Shown here: in pieces, positions 27,554 through 35,999 of the stretch
Position numbering within the stretch: the first letter of the stretch is position 1
Layout: the number at the start of each line of letters is the position of its first letter
The notes under the pieces: model-generated
The model's database searches: none
Told to the model about the DNA's origin: nothing
The model's input: only the letters and a program-made list of their open reading frames with translations
Source of the DNA: Gracilimonas sp040877545
GTDB taxonomy: Bacteria > Bacteroidota > Rhodothermia > Balneolales > Balneolaceae
Direction: 5' to 3'
DNA: 64,000 bases
Assembly: GCA_040877545.1 (NCBI GenBank)
Contig: JBBDNN010000106.1
Location: 133,538 to 197,537, forward strand
Translations under genes and position numbers: made by a program

Positions 27554-27871
27554 ATGCAAAGAGATGTTTTCCAGGCTATAGCAGATTCCACCAGAAGAGA
27601 GATTATACATCTGGTAGCTGATAAGTCTTTATCGATAAATGATGTAGCTGATAATTTTGAAATCAGTCGTCCTGCAATATCGAAGCATATAAAAATTTTG
27701 AATGAATGTGGCTTGATTTTGATTCGAAAAAAAGGACGGAAACGGTATTGTCAGGCTGATCTCAGTAAGCTGAAAAAAGTATCTGATTGGGCAGAACAGT
27801 ACAAGAAATTCTGGTCAGGAAGGCTTGATAAACTGGAAACGTTACTTTCTGAAGAGGATCAACAAAAATAG
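27554..27871 (+). CDS. ArsR-type winged-helix repressor (SRPBCC-associated)
   Basis: The 105-residue protein has the ArsR HTH: DSTRREIIHLVADKSLSIND, recognition helix RPAISKHIKILNECGLI, and wing KGRKRYCQADLS. It lacks the CxC metal motif of arsenic sensors, so a metal ligand is unlikely. It belongs to the branch commonly next to AHSA1/SRPBCC genes (SdpR/PadR-like neighbourhoods), where the ligand is usually unknown. It is the first gene of a four-gene cluster, followed after 29 bases by an SRPBCC gene, and probably represses its own promoter. Confidence 0.92.
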   Translation: MQRDVFQAIADSTRREIIHLVADKSLSINDVADNFEISRPAISKHIKILNECGLILIRKKGRKRYCQADLSKLKKVSDWAEQYKKFWSGRLDKLETLLSEEDQQK

Positions 27872-27900
27872 AATTACCAATTCTACATTGAGGAGATAAA

Positions 27901-28386
27901 ATGAAAGAGCAAGATTCGCCGGTTGCAAAATCAGAAATGTTAATCCGCAAACCGGTAAAGGAAGTTTTTGAGGCCTTGGTAAATCCGGATATTACCTCCA
28001 GGTTCTGGTTTACCAAAGGCAGCGACCGCTTAGAACCGGGTAAATCAGTGACATGGGAGTGGGAACAATTTGACCTGATAGCTAACATTACCGTTTTGGA
28101 AGTAATGGAAGATACCATGATCAGTTTCCAATGGCCTGCTGATGAAGAAGGATTTGACGAGAGAACGGTAATAATTTCTTTCGAACCCCGGCCAACTGAG
28201 ACCACACTTGTTCGGGTGGTTGAAAGTGGGTTCGATAAAGATGATGAACATTTAATAGAGACAATTGCCGGACAAACCGGAGGCTGGGCGCTGGTTCTAT
28301 CTGCTTTAAAAGCATGGTTAGAACATGACATTATCTTAAAAGTAATAGAAGACCACATATCGGAAGAACATGTATCGGCTGAATGA
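27901..28386 (+). CDS. SRPBCC (AHSA1/START-like) domain protein
   Basis: The 161-residue protein has the AHSA1 pattern: MLIRKPVKEVFEALVNPDITS, FTKGSDRLEPGKSVTWEW, and the C-terminal helix GGWALVLSALKAWLEHDI. These proteins bind hydrophobic ligands in a deep cavity or assist chaperones; the ligand here is unknown. A clear ribosome-binding site in ACATTGAGGAG precedes the ATG, and the same 11-mer precedes the next gene. It lies in the ArsR-controlled operon. Confidence 0.9.
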   Translation: MKEQDSPVAKSEMLIRKPVKEVFEALVNPDITSRFWFTKGSDRLEPGKSVTWEWEQFDLIANITVLEVMEDTMISFQWPADEEGFDERTVIISFEPRPTETTLVRVVESGFDKDDEHLIETIAGQTGGWALVLSALKAWLEHDIILKVIEDHISEEHVSAE

Positions 28387-28421
28387 AAATTATTTTTTAA
28401 CATTGAGGAGGATTTAAAAAA

Positions 28422-28619
28422 ATGGATGCTGAAGTAAAAAGAAAGTTGCCAGTTGTAGAAATCATAAAAGAATTAAATCATCCACCAGAGAAAGTATTTG
28501 ATGCGTGGAAAGATCTCGGGGTGGAATTTAAAAAAGAACCCACCAAAACGGATTGGGGCTATGAAGCTATTTTTGATGATACCTGTGGAAACCTTATACA
28601 ATTAATACAAGAATTATGA
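28422..28619 (+). CDS. Short chimeric ORF: SRPBCC N-terminus joined to VOC C-terminus
   Basis: The 65-residue ORF has a good ribosome-binding site (GAGGAGG). Its first ~32 residues (KLPVVEIIKELNHPPEKVFD and AWKDLG) look like the start of an AHSA1 protein. Its last ~33 (GVEFKKEPTKTDWGYEAIFD and DTCGNLIQLIQ) look like the C-terminal end of a VOC/glyoxalase protein. Neither half is a complete domain. The simplest reading is an in-frame deletion that fused two neighbouring genes of an ancestral ArsR-SRPBCC-VOC-SRPBCC cluster. Its stop overlaps the next start (ATGA). Whether the product folds or is only a remnant is open. Confidence 0.65.
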   Translation: MDAEVKRKLPVVEIIKELNHPPEKVFDAWKDLGVEFKKEPTKTDWGYEAIFDDTCGNLIQLIQEL

Positions 28620-29164
28620 ATACATACGGAAAATTTACAGAACCGGGCACTATCCGCTTTGAGCGCATTCTGCCTGGTCCAATTGAGCGAATTTGGGCTT
28701 ACCTGACAGAATCAGAAAAAAAAGCACAATGGCTGGCAGGCGGGGATGTTGAGCCACGTGTGGGTGGCGAGGTTGAATTCAAATTCCAGCATAAAAATCT
28801 TTCTGAAAAAGATGATCCCATTCCTGAAAAGCATAAACATATGGAAGACGGAACATACTTCACTGGCCGTGTTACGTATTACGAGCCGCCCCGGCTGCTC
28901 AGCTACACCTGGGGAGGGGAAACCGGAGAAGAATCGGAAGTTACGTTTGAGCTCATTCCTAAAGAAAATAACAAAGTACTGCTGATACTGACTCATCGTC
29001 GGTTAGGTGACGATAAAAATATCCTCATCAGTGTGGCAAGCGGCTGGCATACTCATCTTGGAATTTTGGAAGATGTGCTAAATGGTAAAGAACCAGAGGG
29101 ATTCTGGAAAGTTCACAATCAGGTGGAAAAAGATTATGAACAGAAAATTAGTAATATTCATTAA
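28616..29164 (+). CDS. SRPBCC family protein (polyketide-cyclase/AHSA1-like)
   Basis: The 182-residue protein has an AHSA1-type N-terminus (TIRFERILPGPIERIWAYLT), the typical early WLAGG turn, a central strand pair (FTGRVTYYEPPRLLSYTWGG), and the C-terminal helix WHTHLGILEDVLNG. It is longer than the first SRPBCC protein of the cluster and not a close copy of it. It overlaps the chimeric ORF by four bases (ATGA), so translation is coupled. Ligand unknown. Confidence 0.9.
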   Translation: MNTYGKFTEPGTIRFERILPGPIERIWAYLTESEKKAQWLAGGDVEPRVGGEVEFKFQHKNLSEKDDPIPEKHKHMEDGTYFTGRVTYYEPPRLLSYTWGGETGEESEVTFELIPKENNKVLLILTHRRLGDDKNILISVASGWHTHLGILEDVLNGKEPEGFWKVHNQVEKDYEQKISNIH

Positions 29165-29202
29165 TTAAATTCCAGCTAAAATTTCACACAACTTTTAAAA
29201 TT

Positions 29203-29865
29203 ATGCCAGAGCAAATAGACTCTGTTGATCTTTCTCAACAGTTAAAAAAACCCACTGGTGAGTTGGGGATTGCAGTTCCCGGGCAATTGAATTCTGCCAA
29301 TAAAGGCCTCTATGATCTTGCTTTTGAGATGCTGGATCTAAAGGCCGGAGAACAAGTCCTGGAAATTGGTTTTGGAAATGGAAAACATTTTCCCCGTTTT
29401 TTTGAGGCAGAACTTGAAATTTTCTTAACCGGTATAGATTTTTCTGAAGATATGTGTGTGGAAGCTCGAAAAAATAATCCCTACTTAATAGAGGAAGATA
29501 AACTTACAGTCCATTGTGTTGACTCTTCCTCCACCTCTCTTCCCGATCAATCTTTTGATTGGATAGTAGCTTTGAATGTGATCTATTTTTGGGAACCGCC
29601 TGAAAAATACCTCAATGAAATCCAGCGCCTTTTAAAACCCGGCGGTAAATTGTTGCTCGGTTACCACCCCAGGCATTCGATGGAGGATCAGGATTTTACC
29701 AAACAAAACTTCACTCTATATGAACCTGAAGAACTGAATTATGTCTTGAAAGAAAATGATTTTATAAAAATTCAGGAAAAAATAAATAAGACAAAACAAA
29801 CTTTTGTAGATGGAACAGAGTTTGAATCTGTCGACATTTGTGAAATATTTATAGCGAATACATAA
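29203..29865 (+). CDS. Class I SAM-dependent methyltransferase
   Basis: The 220-residue protein contains motif I VLEIGFGNGKHFPRFF, the acidic residue after motif II (LTGIDFSEDMCVEARK), and motif III/IV region WIVALNVIYFWEPPEKYL, followed by LLKPGGKLLLGYHP. This is the methyltransferase-11/UbiE-like fold. The methyl acceptor is unknown. It follows the SRPBCC gene after 38 bases on the same strand, so it may be the last gene of the ArsR-controlled operon. Confidence 0.9.
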   Translation: MPEQIDSVDLSQQLKKPTGELGIAVPGQLNSANKGLYDLAFEMLDLKAGEQVLEIGFGNGKHFPRFFEAELEIFLTGIDFSEDMCVEARKNNPYLIEEDKLTVHCVDSSSTSLPDQSFDWIVALNVIYFWEPPEKYLNEIQRLLKPGGKLLLGYHPRHSMEDQDFTKQNFTLYEPEELNYVLKENDFIKIQEKINKTKQTFVDGTEFESVDICEIFIANT

Positions 29866-29989
29866 AAAGCTTTCCCTCCATCTCTCACACCAGCAGTTGC
29901 ACAAGTTTTGCGCATAATATTTTCTTTTTTGCTCTTGCCAAAAAAAAGTTCTTACTTCCTGATCTTTAATTTAAACAAACCTTCGGTAC

Positions 29990-31672
29990 ATGTATAAGAA
30001 GTCGCTACTAATCTTATTTTTCACCTCTATCTCATTATCTATTTTTGCTCAAACACCTAAACTTTTAGATGATGACCTAAGTTTACGTGCAGTTACCGAA
30101 TCCCCACATGAGTCGGTAAGATTATCTTTTAATAAGCAGGATAGTACTCTCTATTTACTTACTCAATCTGGTGATATTTTAAGTGTAGATATTGAAGGAG
30201 GAACCACTACAAAAATACAATCATCATCCGATCATGAGCTCGAAGATGTACAGGGTTTTGATATTTCCGGCGATGGTACATTTTACCTTGTTGGTAACAG
30301 CAGAAATGGAGCAAATTTCACAAATACAGGAATTATTAAAAAAGGTGAAGTTATCGATGGAAATTGGAATTGGATAATTGTTGCTGAATCGGAACCCTAT
30401 CCTCTAAGTAATACGAGTTTTGATCACATAATGAATGGACTAGTAGTCAGCCCCGATAACAGGTTTCTTTATATTAACAGCGGCTCAAGAACGGATCATG
30501 GAGAAGTTCACTCGGTAGATGGTCTTTACCCGGATTTAAGAGAAGCTGATCTTACAGCAAAAATCCTGGCAATTCCTGCTGATTCGATCAATTTACTGCT
30601 TAAAAATGACTTAGACTTCCTCAGAGAAAATGGATACGTATTTGCCGAAGGTACCCGGAACAGCTTCAGCCTTGCTTTTGATGCTGAGGGTAACCTTTTT
30701 GCTACGGAAAATGCAGGCGACCGTGACGATCCCGAAGAATTAAACTGGCTGAGAGAAGGACATCATTTTGGTTTTCCATGGAATATTGGCGGTAATCAAA
30801 CACCTATGCAAACGGAAGATTATATCCCTGAGGAGGATATTTTGTTATCAGCAGAGTTAAGCAGTCATGACTTTTTTTATAATGACCCGGATTATCCTGC
30901 CCCTCCCGAAGGTATCACTTTCTCTGATCCTATTTTAAATTATGGCCCTGATGGTACTAATTACAGAGATTCAGTTTCAGGAGAGATATTTAGCGCCAGC
31001 TCACAAGATACTGCAATTTCATCTTTTACCTCGCATCGATCTCCCCTTGGGCTTGTTTTTGATACCACAGATACTTTTGGAGGTAATTATACCGGAGATG
31101 GTTTTGCTTTGTCTTTCACCGGTTCGAATGATCATAACTTCTTTCTGAAAGTTATGGAAGATCAGGGTGAAGACCTCATGCACCTTAAGCTTACCAAAAC
31201 CGAAGACAGTTATGAAATGACTTCTACAACTATTGCTAGTGATTTTCTAAATCCCATAGATGCTGAAGTTATTGGTAACAAAATTTATGTTGTGGAACAT
31301 AAAAATTCTTGGTTAAATAGTTCCTCTACCACCCATATTTGGGAAATTACCTTTCCTGAAATGGGCACTGCCATAGAAGAGCCTGATACGGAATTAGTCA
31401 AAGATTTTAATCTCAACCAGAATTATCCAAATCCCTTTAACCCAACTACACAGATTTCATATAATCTGTCTAACCAGGGAAAGGTAACATTGGAAATATT
31501 TGATGCTCTTGGCCGAAAGGTTCAAACGCTGGTAGATAAGCATCAAAATGCGGGATCTTATTCAGCTGAATTTAATGCGGAACAGGTGCCGAGTGGTATG
31601 TACTTTTATCGTCTCTCAATGTCTGGCAATGATCAGGCTTCCCAGGTAAAAAAAATGATACTTCTGCGATAA
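29990..31672 (+). CDS. Secreted sugar-dehydrogenase-like beta-propeller with T9SS C-terminal domain
   Basis: The 560-residue protein has a signal peptide ending IFAQ, then a six-bladed PQQ-dependent glucose/sorbosone dehydrogenase-like propeller (NGLVVSPDNRFLYINSGSRT, AFDAEGNLFATENAGDRDDP, GHHFGFPWNIGG). It closes with a type A T9SS sorting domain of about 80 residues, starting at NLNQNYPNPFNPTTQISYNL and ending in KKMILLR. It should be secreted or surface-attached by T9SS. Whether it oxidises a sugar is not shown; the NPE/GH sequence near the centre fits the family, but cofactor residues were not checked by alignment. A perfect terminator stem follows its stop. Confidence 0.88.
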   Translation: MYKKSLLILFFTSISLSIFAQTPKLLDDDLSLRAVTESPHESVRLSFNKQDSTLYLLTQSGDILSVDIEGGTTTKIQSSSDHELEDVQGFDISGDGTFYLVGNSRNGANFTNTGIIKKGEVIDGNWNWIIVAESEPYPLSNTSFDHIMNGLVVSPDNRFLYINSGSRTDHGEVHSVDGLYPDLREADLTAKILAIPADSINLLLKNDLDFLRENGYVFAEGTRNSFSLAFDAEGNLFATENAGDRDDPEELNWLREGHHFGFPWNIGGNQTPMQTEDYIPEEDILLSAELSSHDFFYNDPDYPAPPEGITFSDPILNYGPDGTNYRDSVSGEIFSASSQDTAISSFTSHRSPLGLVFDTTDTFGGNYTGDGFALSFTGSNDHNFFLKVMEDQGEDLMHLKLTKTEDSYEMTSTTIASDFLNPIDAEVIGNKIYVVEHKNSWLNSSSTTHIWEITFPEMGTAIEEPDTELVKDFNLNQNYPNPFNPTTQISYNLSNQGKVTLEIFDALGRKVQTLVDKHQNAGSYSAEFNAEQVPSGMYFYRLSMSGNDQASQVKKMILLR

Positions 31673-31677
31673 GCAAG

Positions 31678-31719
31678 AAAACCCTTTACTCTCCTGTAAA
31701 ATAGAAAGTAAAGGGTTTT
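31678..31719. terminator. Bidirectional Rho-independent terminator between two convergent T9SS cargo genes
   Basis: AAAACCCTTTACT (31678-31690) and AGTAAAGGGTTTT (31707-31719) pair perfectly over 13 bp around a 16-base loop. The plus side ends in TTTT and the minus side in TTTTCTTGC, so it can end both convergent transcripts. Confidence 0.9.
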
Positions 31720-31744
31720 GGTTAAGCCTTATAAATTTGACCTG

Positions 31745-34324
31745 TTACTTAATCAACAACATTTTCTTTGTGATTTGCTGTCCGTTTCCAGCAGAAAGTC
31801 GGTAAATATATACTCCACTTGAAAGCGCACTCGCATCAAAATTCACACTCTGTTGTCCGGCGGATTGTCTTCCTTCCACCAGAGTAGCTACTTTCTGTCC
31901 CAGCATATCAAACACTTCAAGGCTCACATTGCTTGCAACCGGTAATTGATAACCAATCACAGTAGTTGGATTAAAAGGGTTTGGATAGTTTTGTTCCAAG
32001 GTGAAGGCGGATGGGTTATCAGCTAATATTTCTTCATTACTAACCACCGTTTCAAATTGAAATCGCATCCAAATTGGATAATGATCGGATGTCGTACTTA
32101 AATAACTTCCGATGTAGGAAGTGTTTTCTCTTCGCTCAGTTCCGGGTATATACTCATCCATCAACTCTGATGTAATGGTAATATGATCCAAAAATGAACC
32201 CTGAGAATGAGAGGAAAAACCCTCCTCTTCCAAACTTTGAGTGATGATCGTGTACTCTGTATCTTCCACAAAATTCTTATAGGGAGAATCGTTGCCTGTT
32301 GCAGTTGAAGTGGTGATTTCGTCGTTGTAATCACCCAGAAAAATTACGTTATCCTGTGAACGGCTATTATCAAGGTAGGTCTTCATTTCTCTGGAAGCGT
32401 TAAGCCTTTGCTCGTATGAACTTTGATCACCAAAAGCTTTTGCATGAATATTGTAAGCATAGAACTGCTGTGTTATATCTCCAATGGTTGCATCAAAATG
32501 GAACATTAGCGGGTAACGGCCATTTGCCCAGTTAGACTGTGTCATGCCGGTTTCAATTAGCCCTGAATCTAACGAGTCGATAGTTGCTCTTTTGAAGAGA
32601 TAGGCTGTTTTCTGATTTTGGGAAAAATCTGCGATTACTCCACCATATTCATCCAATTCCGTTACCAGCTGTGAAAAATAGCTTTCGTTCGATATTTCCT
32701 GTAAGGCAAAAATGTCGGCGTCAAGCGAATCAATTACCGATTTAACATTCTCGAGCTGTAGAGCTTCATCATCCGGTCCATTTCCAGAATTTCCGAACCA
32801 TTCGATGTTCCAGGTAACAACTTCAAAAGTCAGATCTCTGGAAACATCTTCTCCGGGCAGTGTAACACTCTCTACACCAAGATCTTCAACAAAGCGAGGT
32901 TTAAGCTGGTAATCGCCGGCAAACTGATCTACAACTCCCACTATATTCAGAGGTTCATTAGGAATAGCGGCTCCCACAATATCATCAGCATCTCCATCAA
33001 TGCGGATTAAAGCATCAGATGTACCATCGCTGAAGTCGTAATTTGTTTCACCTTCAAAAACACCACTGCTCGAAAAGGCCGCATTTTCTATCAGCACCAA
33101 TTGAGATTCAAATTCACCAGAATTCATTTCCAGAGCGGTAATTACCTTCGGTTCAACTTCTTTTCGTTCTACCTCTAGAATTTCAAACGTAACATTATTA
33201 TCACTTGGAGTAGTTGTTATTTGAATTGAAAAATCTTCCGGATTATCCTCGGCATAAGGTGGATAATAAAGAGGCCCAGTTACCTTTACAGAATCTCCCA
33301 ATTCAACAGCGGTATGCATTGGTGTGAAATAAACTGGAATGGCTCCACTTTCATCCTGTATGTGAACAGGACCGTCAAACTGATTGGCAACTGTAACACG
33401 ACCTGCAACCGTAACACGTGAGCCAAAAGGCAGCTGACGGGCATCTGAAATTTCCATTACTTCACCATCTTCAATCCCTTCACCAGACAAATTCACCATA
33501 AATGAAGCGGTATTTACTGCATTACTATTTACAGTGAGTATTTCGTTAAAAATACCCTCACTTTCAGGAGCAAAAGTTAAGGTGAGTTCTGTTCCTTCAT
33601 TAAAAGCCAAAGTGGAATCTGTTAAATCTGAAATAGTGAAAGCTGAAGTAGCTAAGAGAACTTCAGAAATATTTAGTTCTTCATTTCCACGATTTTTAAT
33701 TTCGACAACCTTTTCCCGTTCTGTACCCACTAAAGTTGAAGCAAAAGTTACTGATTCTTCATCCTCTATTTTGCTGCCATCTACAAACACATCTATCGTT
33801 GCTTCTTCTTCGGCAACAATGAAATCGTTTATCCGAACATCATCTATATTAATACGTCCACCGGCTGTTTTATCAAAGCGAAAACGGACAGCTTCTTCCA
33901 TTTCGGCGGCTACTGTATATTCATCAAGAGTGCTGGTAAGAGTGATTTCATCGCCAATTTCCGTCCAGATGCTTCCACCATCAGTAGAATAAAACACCTG
34001 TATTTTTCCGCCTCCATCACCGCTAAAATCAGAATTTCCGGCTAAGAATTGAAGCTCATTCGCTCCATCCTCATTATCAAATTCCATGCGAGCAAAACCT
34101 TCACGGATTCTGATCGAATGATTGCCATTTTTTAAATCACGATCATCTCCACCTTGTATAAGAGCATCGTCCAAATACCATGTTCCTGAAGATTGATCTA
34201 CTGAACCGGCAGCATAAGCTCGTTTTTCAGCATCTTCAAAATCCTCGAAGAGTTGGGCTTGTGTTGTATTGAAGGTTAAAAGAAGAGCGAAAAGGGTAAA
34301 AACAGAATAGTAGATTTTTCTCAT
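31745..34324 (-). CDS. T9SS-exported multidomain nuclease/phosphatase (endonuclease-exonuclease-phosphatase family)
   Basis: The 859-residue protein has a signal peptide ending TTQAQ. Domains in order: a beta-sandwich of concanavalin/anchor type (about 25-165), a choice-of-anchor D Ig-like domain (about 175-280), an OB-fold/DUF5689-like nucleic-acid-binding domain (about 285-480, with SRVTVAGRVTVANQF), an EEP catalytic domain (about 500-760) and a T9SS sorting domain from QNYPNPFNPTTVIGYQ. EEP residues are visible: VTWNIEWFG, ADIFALQEIS, VIFLGDYNDE and TTSDHYP. It should degrade extracellular nucleic acid or another phosphodiester. The same domain set is seen in secreted DNases of Bacteroidota. 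Confidence 0.9.
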   Translation of the reverse strand: MRKIYYSVFTLFALLLTFNTTQAQLFEDFEDAEKRAYAAGSVDQSSGTWYLDDALIQGGDDRDLKNGNHSIRIREGFARMEFDNEDGANELQFLAGNSDFSGDGGGKIQVFYSTDGGSIWTEIGDEITLTSTLDEYTVAAEMEEAVRFRFDKTAGGRINIDDVRINDFIVAEEEATIDVFVDGSKIEDEESVTFASTLVGTEREKVVEIKNRGNEELNISEVLLATSAFTISDLTDSTLAFNEGTELTLTFAPESEGIFNEILTVNSNAVNTASFMVNLSGEGIEDGEVMEISDARQLPFGSRVTVAGRVTVANQFDGPVHIQDESGAIPVYFTPMHTAVELGDSVKVTGPLYYPPYAEDNPEDFSIQITTTPSDNNVTFEILEVERKEVEPKVITALEMNSGEFESQLVLIENAAFSSSGVFEGETNYDFSDGTSDALIRIDGDADDIVGAAIPNEPLNIVGVVDQFAGDYQLKPRFVEDLGVESVTLPGEDVSRDLTFEVVTWNIEWFGNSGNGPDDEALQLENVKSVIDSLDADIFALQEISNESYFSQLVTELDEYGGVIADFSQNQKTAYLFKRATIDSLDSGLIETGMTQSNWANGRYPLMFHFDATIGDITQQFYAYNIHAKAFGDQSSYEQRLNASREMKTYLDNSRSQDNVIFLGDYNDEITTSTATGNDSPYKNFVEDTEYTIITQSLEEEGFSSHSQGSFLDHITITSELMDEYIPGTERRENTSYIGSYLSTTSDHYPIWMRFQFETVVSNEEILADNPSAFTLEQNYPNPFNPTTVIGYQLPVASNVSLEVFDMLGQKVATLVEGRQSAGQQSVNFDASALSSGVYIYRLSAGNGQQITKKMLLIK

Positions 34325-34416
34325 TGCTAAAAATTGAGTGCTTATTGTATCTTTGCTAAAGTATAAGGTTTTTATGTTACCAGAACATGAAATTGAGATA
34401 AAAAAGCAGGTATTTT

Positions 34417-35154
34417 ATGAAAGATAATTTTTCTACACAGGCTGATCTTTATGCCAGGTACAGACCAAATTATCCTGATAAACTGATTTCAGATATTGTA
34501 AAACTTTCACCTGCTTATAATTTGGCTTGGGATTGTGGAACTGGAAATGGTCAGATGGCGAATTTACTGGCTCCGCATTTTGAGCAGGTAATTGCTACGG
34601 ATATCAGCGAACAACAACTGGAGCATGCACAAGGAGCGAGGAATATCACCTATAAGAAAGAACCGGCAGAAGCTACCTCCCACAAAACCAATTCTGTGGA
34701 CCTTATCACTGTGGCCCAGGCTGTTCATTGGTTTGATTTCGAAAAATTCTACACAGAAGTAAATCGCGTATTGAGAAACAACGGCATATTATCCTTGCTT
34801 GGCTATGGCCTGTTTAAAACCAATTCCGAACTGGATAAACCGGTCTCTAAATTTTGCTATGAAGTTATTGGTCCGTACTGGGATGAAGAACGCAAATATA
34901 TTGATGAGGAATATGCCAACCTTCCTTTCCCCTTTAAAGAAATCCAAATGGTTAATTATGAAATGATCTACGAATGGAGTTTGGAGGAGATGATTGGATA
35001 TTTTCAAACCTGGTCGGCAGTGCAACATTATATTGCTGCCAAGCAGGAAAATCCTGTGGAATGGATTGAGAGTGAATTAAAGAAGTTGTGGCCGGAATCA
35101 GCTAAAGTCGAGGTTTCGATGGATGTTCTATTGCGGGTGGGCAGGAAGGAATGA
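34417..35154 (+). CDS. Class I SAM-dependent methyltransferase (methyltransferase-11 type)
   Basis: The 245-residue protein begins NFSTQADLYARYRPNYPDKL, the usual start of the UbiE/COG0500-type methyltransferases. Motif I is AWDCGTGNGQMANLLAP, then VIATDISEQQLEHAQ, and VDLITVAQAVHWFDFEKFY. Relatives include trans-aconitate-like and uncharacterised small-molecule methyltransferases of fungi and bacteria. The acceptor is unknown. Stands alone. Confidence 0.9.
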   Translation: MKDNFSTQADLYARYRPNYPDKLISDIVKLSPAYNLAWDCGTGNGQMANLLAPHFEQVIATDISEQQLEHAQGARNITYKKEPAEATSHKTNSVDLITVAQAVHWFDFEKFYTEVNRVLRNNGILSLLGYGLFKTNSELDKPVSKFCYEVIGPYWDEERKYIDEEYANLPFPFKEIQMVNYEMIYEWSLEEMIGYFQTWSAVQHYIAAKQENPVEWIESELKKLWPESAKVEVSMDVLLRVGRKE

Positions 35155-35263
35155 GGTTTTTGAGGTGTATTCCAGAAATGACTACTAAACTTTCAAAAGT
35201 TAATCCAAAAAAATAACAACATTCTACCAGCTTGAATTTTGGAAATTAAAATAGTCCTCACGG

Positions 35264-35698
35264 CTATATATCAAGCCTAAAAGGACAAAATTCAGCGATA
35301 TTCCTCTCGGTTTCAAATACTTTTACCGAATATAATTTTCCGCCTTCCGAACAAGCTTCTTCCACCTCCATGCGCAACTGCCGGTAAAATTCTCGTGCCA
35401 GATTTTCTGTAGTAGGCATAATCCCTTTCAAAAAAGGAACATCAAGATTCAGGTTCCGGTGATCGCAGGGATTTAAGATTTTTAATTCAATAATATCCTT
35501 CAGTTCACTTAAATCTATTATGAATCCGGTTTCGGGTGATGGCTCGCCGGCTACAGTGACCTCCAATACATAATTATGACCATGCCAGTTAGGGTAGTTA
35601 CATTTACCAAAGGTCTGGCGGTTCCACACATCGCTTTTCTGGGGATTATGAAGGCGATGGGCTGCGTTAAAATGTGCTTTTCGGGTTACAAAGATCAT
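35264..35698 (-). CDS. 6-pyruvoyl-tetrahydropterin synthase, CX5HGH (PTPS-II) type
   Basis: The 144-residue protein of the COG0720 family has zinc-ligand histidines H14, H39 and H41 and a catalytic Cys C33. Spacing of that Cys to HGH is five residues (GKCNYPNWHGHNY), as in animal PTPS, not three as in the queuosine enzyme QueD. The rest (GEPSPETGFIIDLSELKDII, CDHRNLNLDVPF, YSVKVFETERNIAEF) also follows the animal-type protein. It most likely makes 6-pyruvoyl-tetrahydropterin from dihydroneopterin triphosphate for tetrahydrobiopterin. A role in queuosine cannot be excluded, because some enzymes of the family are bifunctional. No other pterin gene is in the window. Confidence 0.85.
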   Translation of the reverse strand: MIFVTRKAHFNAAHRLHNPQKSDVWNRQTFGKCNYPNWHGHNYVLEVTVAGEPSPETGFIIDLSELKDIIELKILNPCDHRNLNLDVPFLKGIMPTTENLAREFYRQLRMEVEEACSEGGKLYSVKVFETERNIAEFCPFRLDI

Positions 35699-35840
35699 TT
35701 ATAAGGCTAAATATTTTTTGTTTGCTCGTCTGGCTAACATGCGAAAATTGTGGGTAGTTCTGCAAGTAGTATTTTTTTGCTTGAGTAGGCCGAATGCAGT
35801 GCGTAGAGATCAGAGATGAAGTCATGACTTATCATTATTA

Positions 35841-35930
35841 AACCCTTTCAGGGTTCAGTTTGTATGAGAGTTCACAACCCCAGGTTTTGCAAGCTGCACC
35901 TGTGGTTATTCACGTTTTACCCCTTCGGGT
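35841..35930. repeat. Cluster of three REP-like hairpins (probable RAYT-type repeat)
   Basis: In the 301-base gap 35699-35999 three short hairpins follow one another: AACCCT-ttc-AGGGTT (35841-35855), AACCCCAGGT against ACCTGTGGTT (35876-35907, one mismatch), and ACCC-cttc-GGGT (35919-35930). The GGTTATTCACGTTTTACCCC stretch between them resembles repeats found near REP-associated tyrosine transposases in many genomes. No transposase is present. The rest of the gap holds nothing recognisable. Confidence 0.6.
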
Positions 35931-35999
35931 TTTGGAAATTTGTGTATTCCTATCTCCGGATTTCGCTTTGCTGAACATAGTATTATTCAGGTTTTCCAG

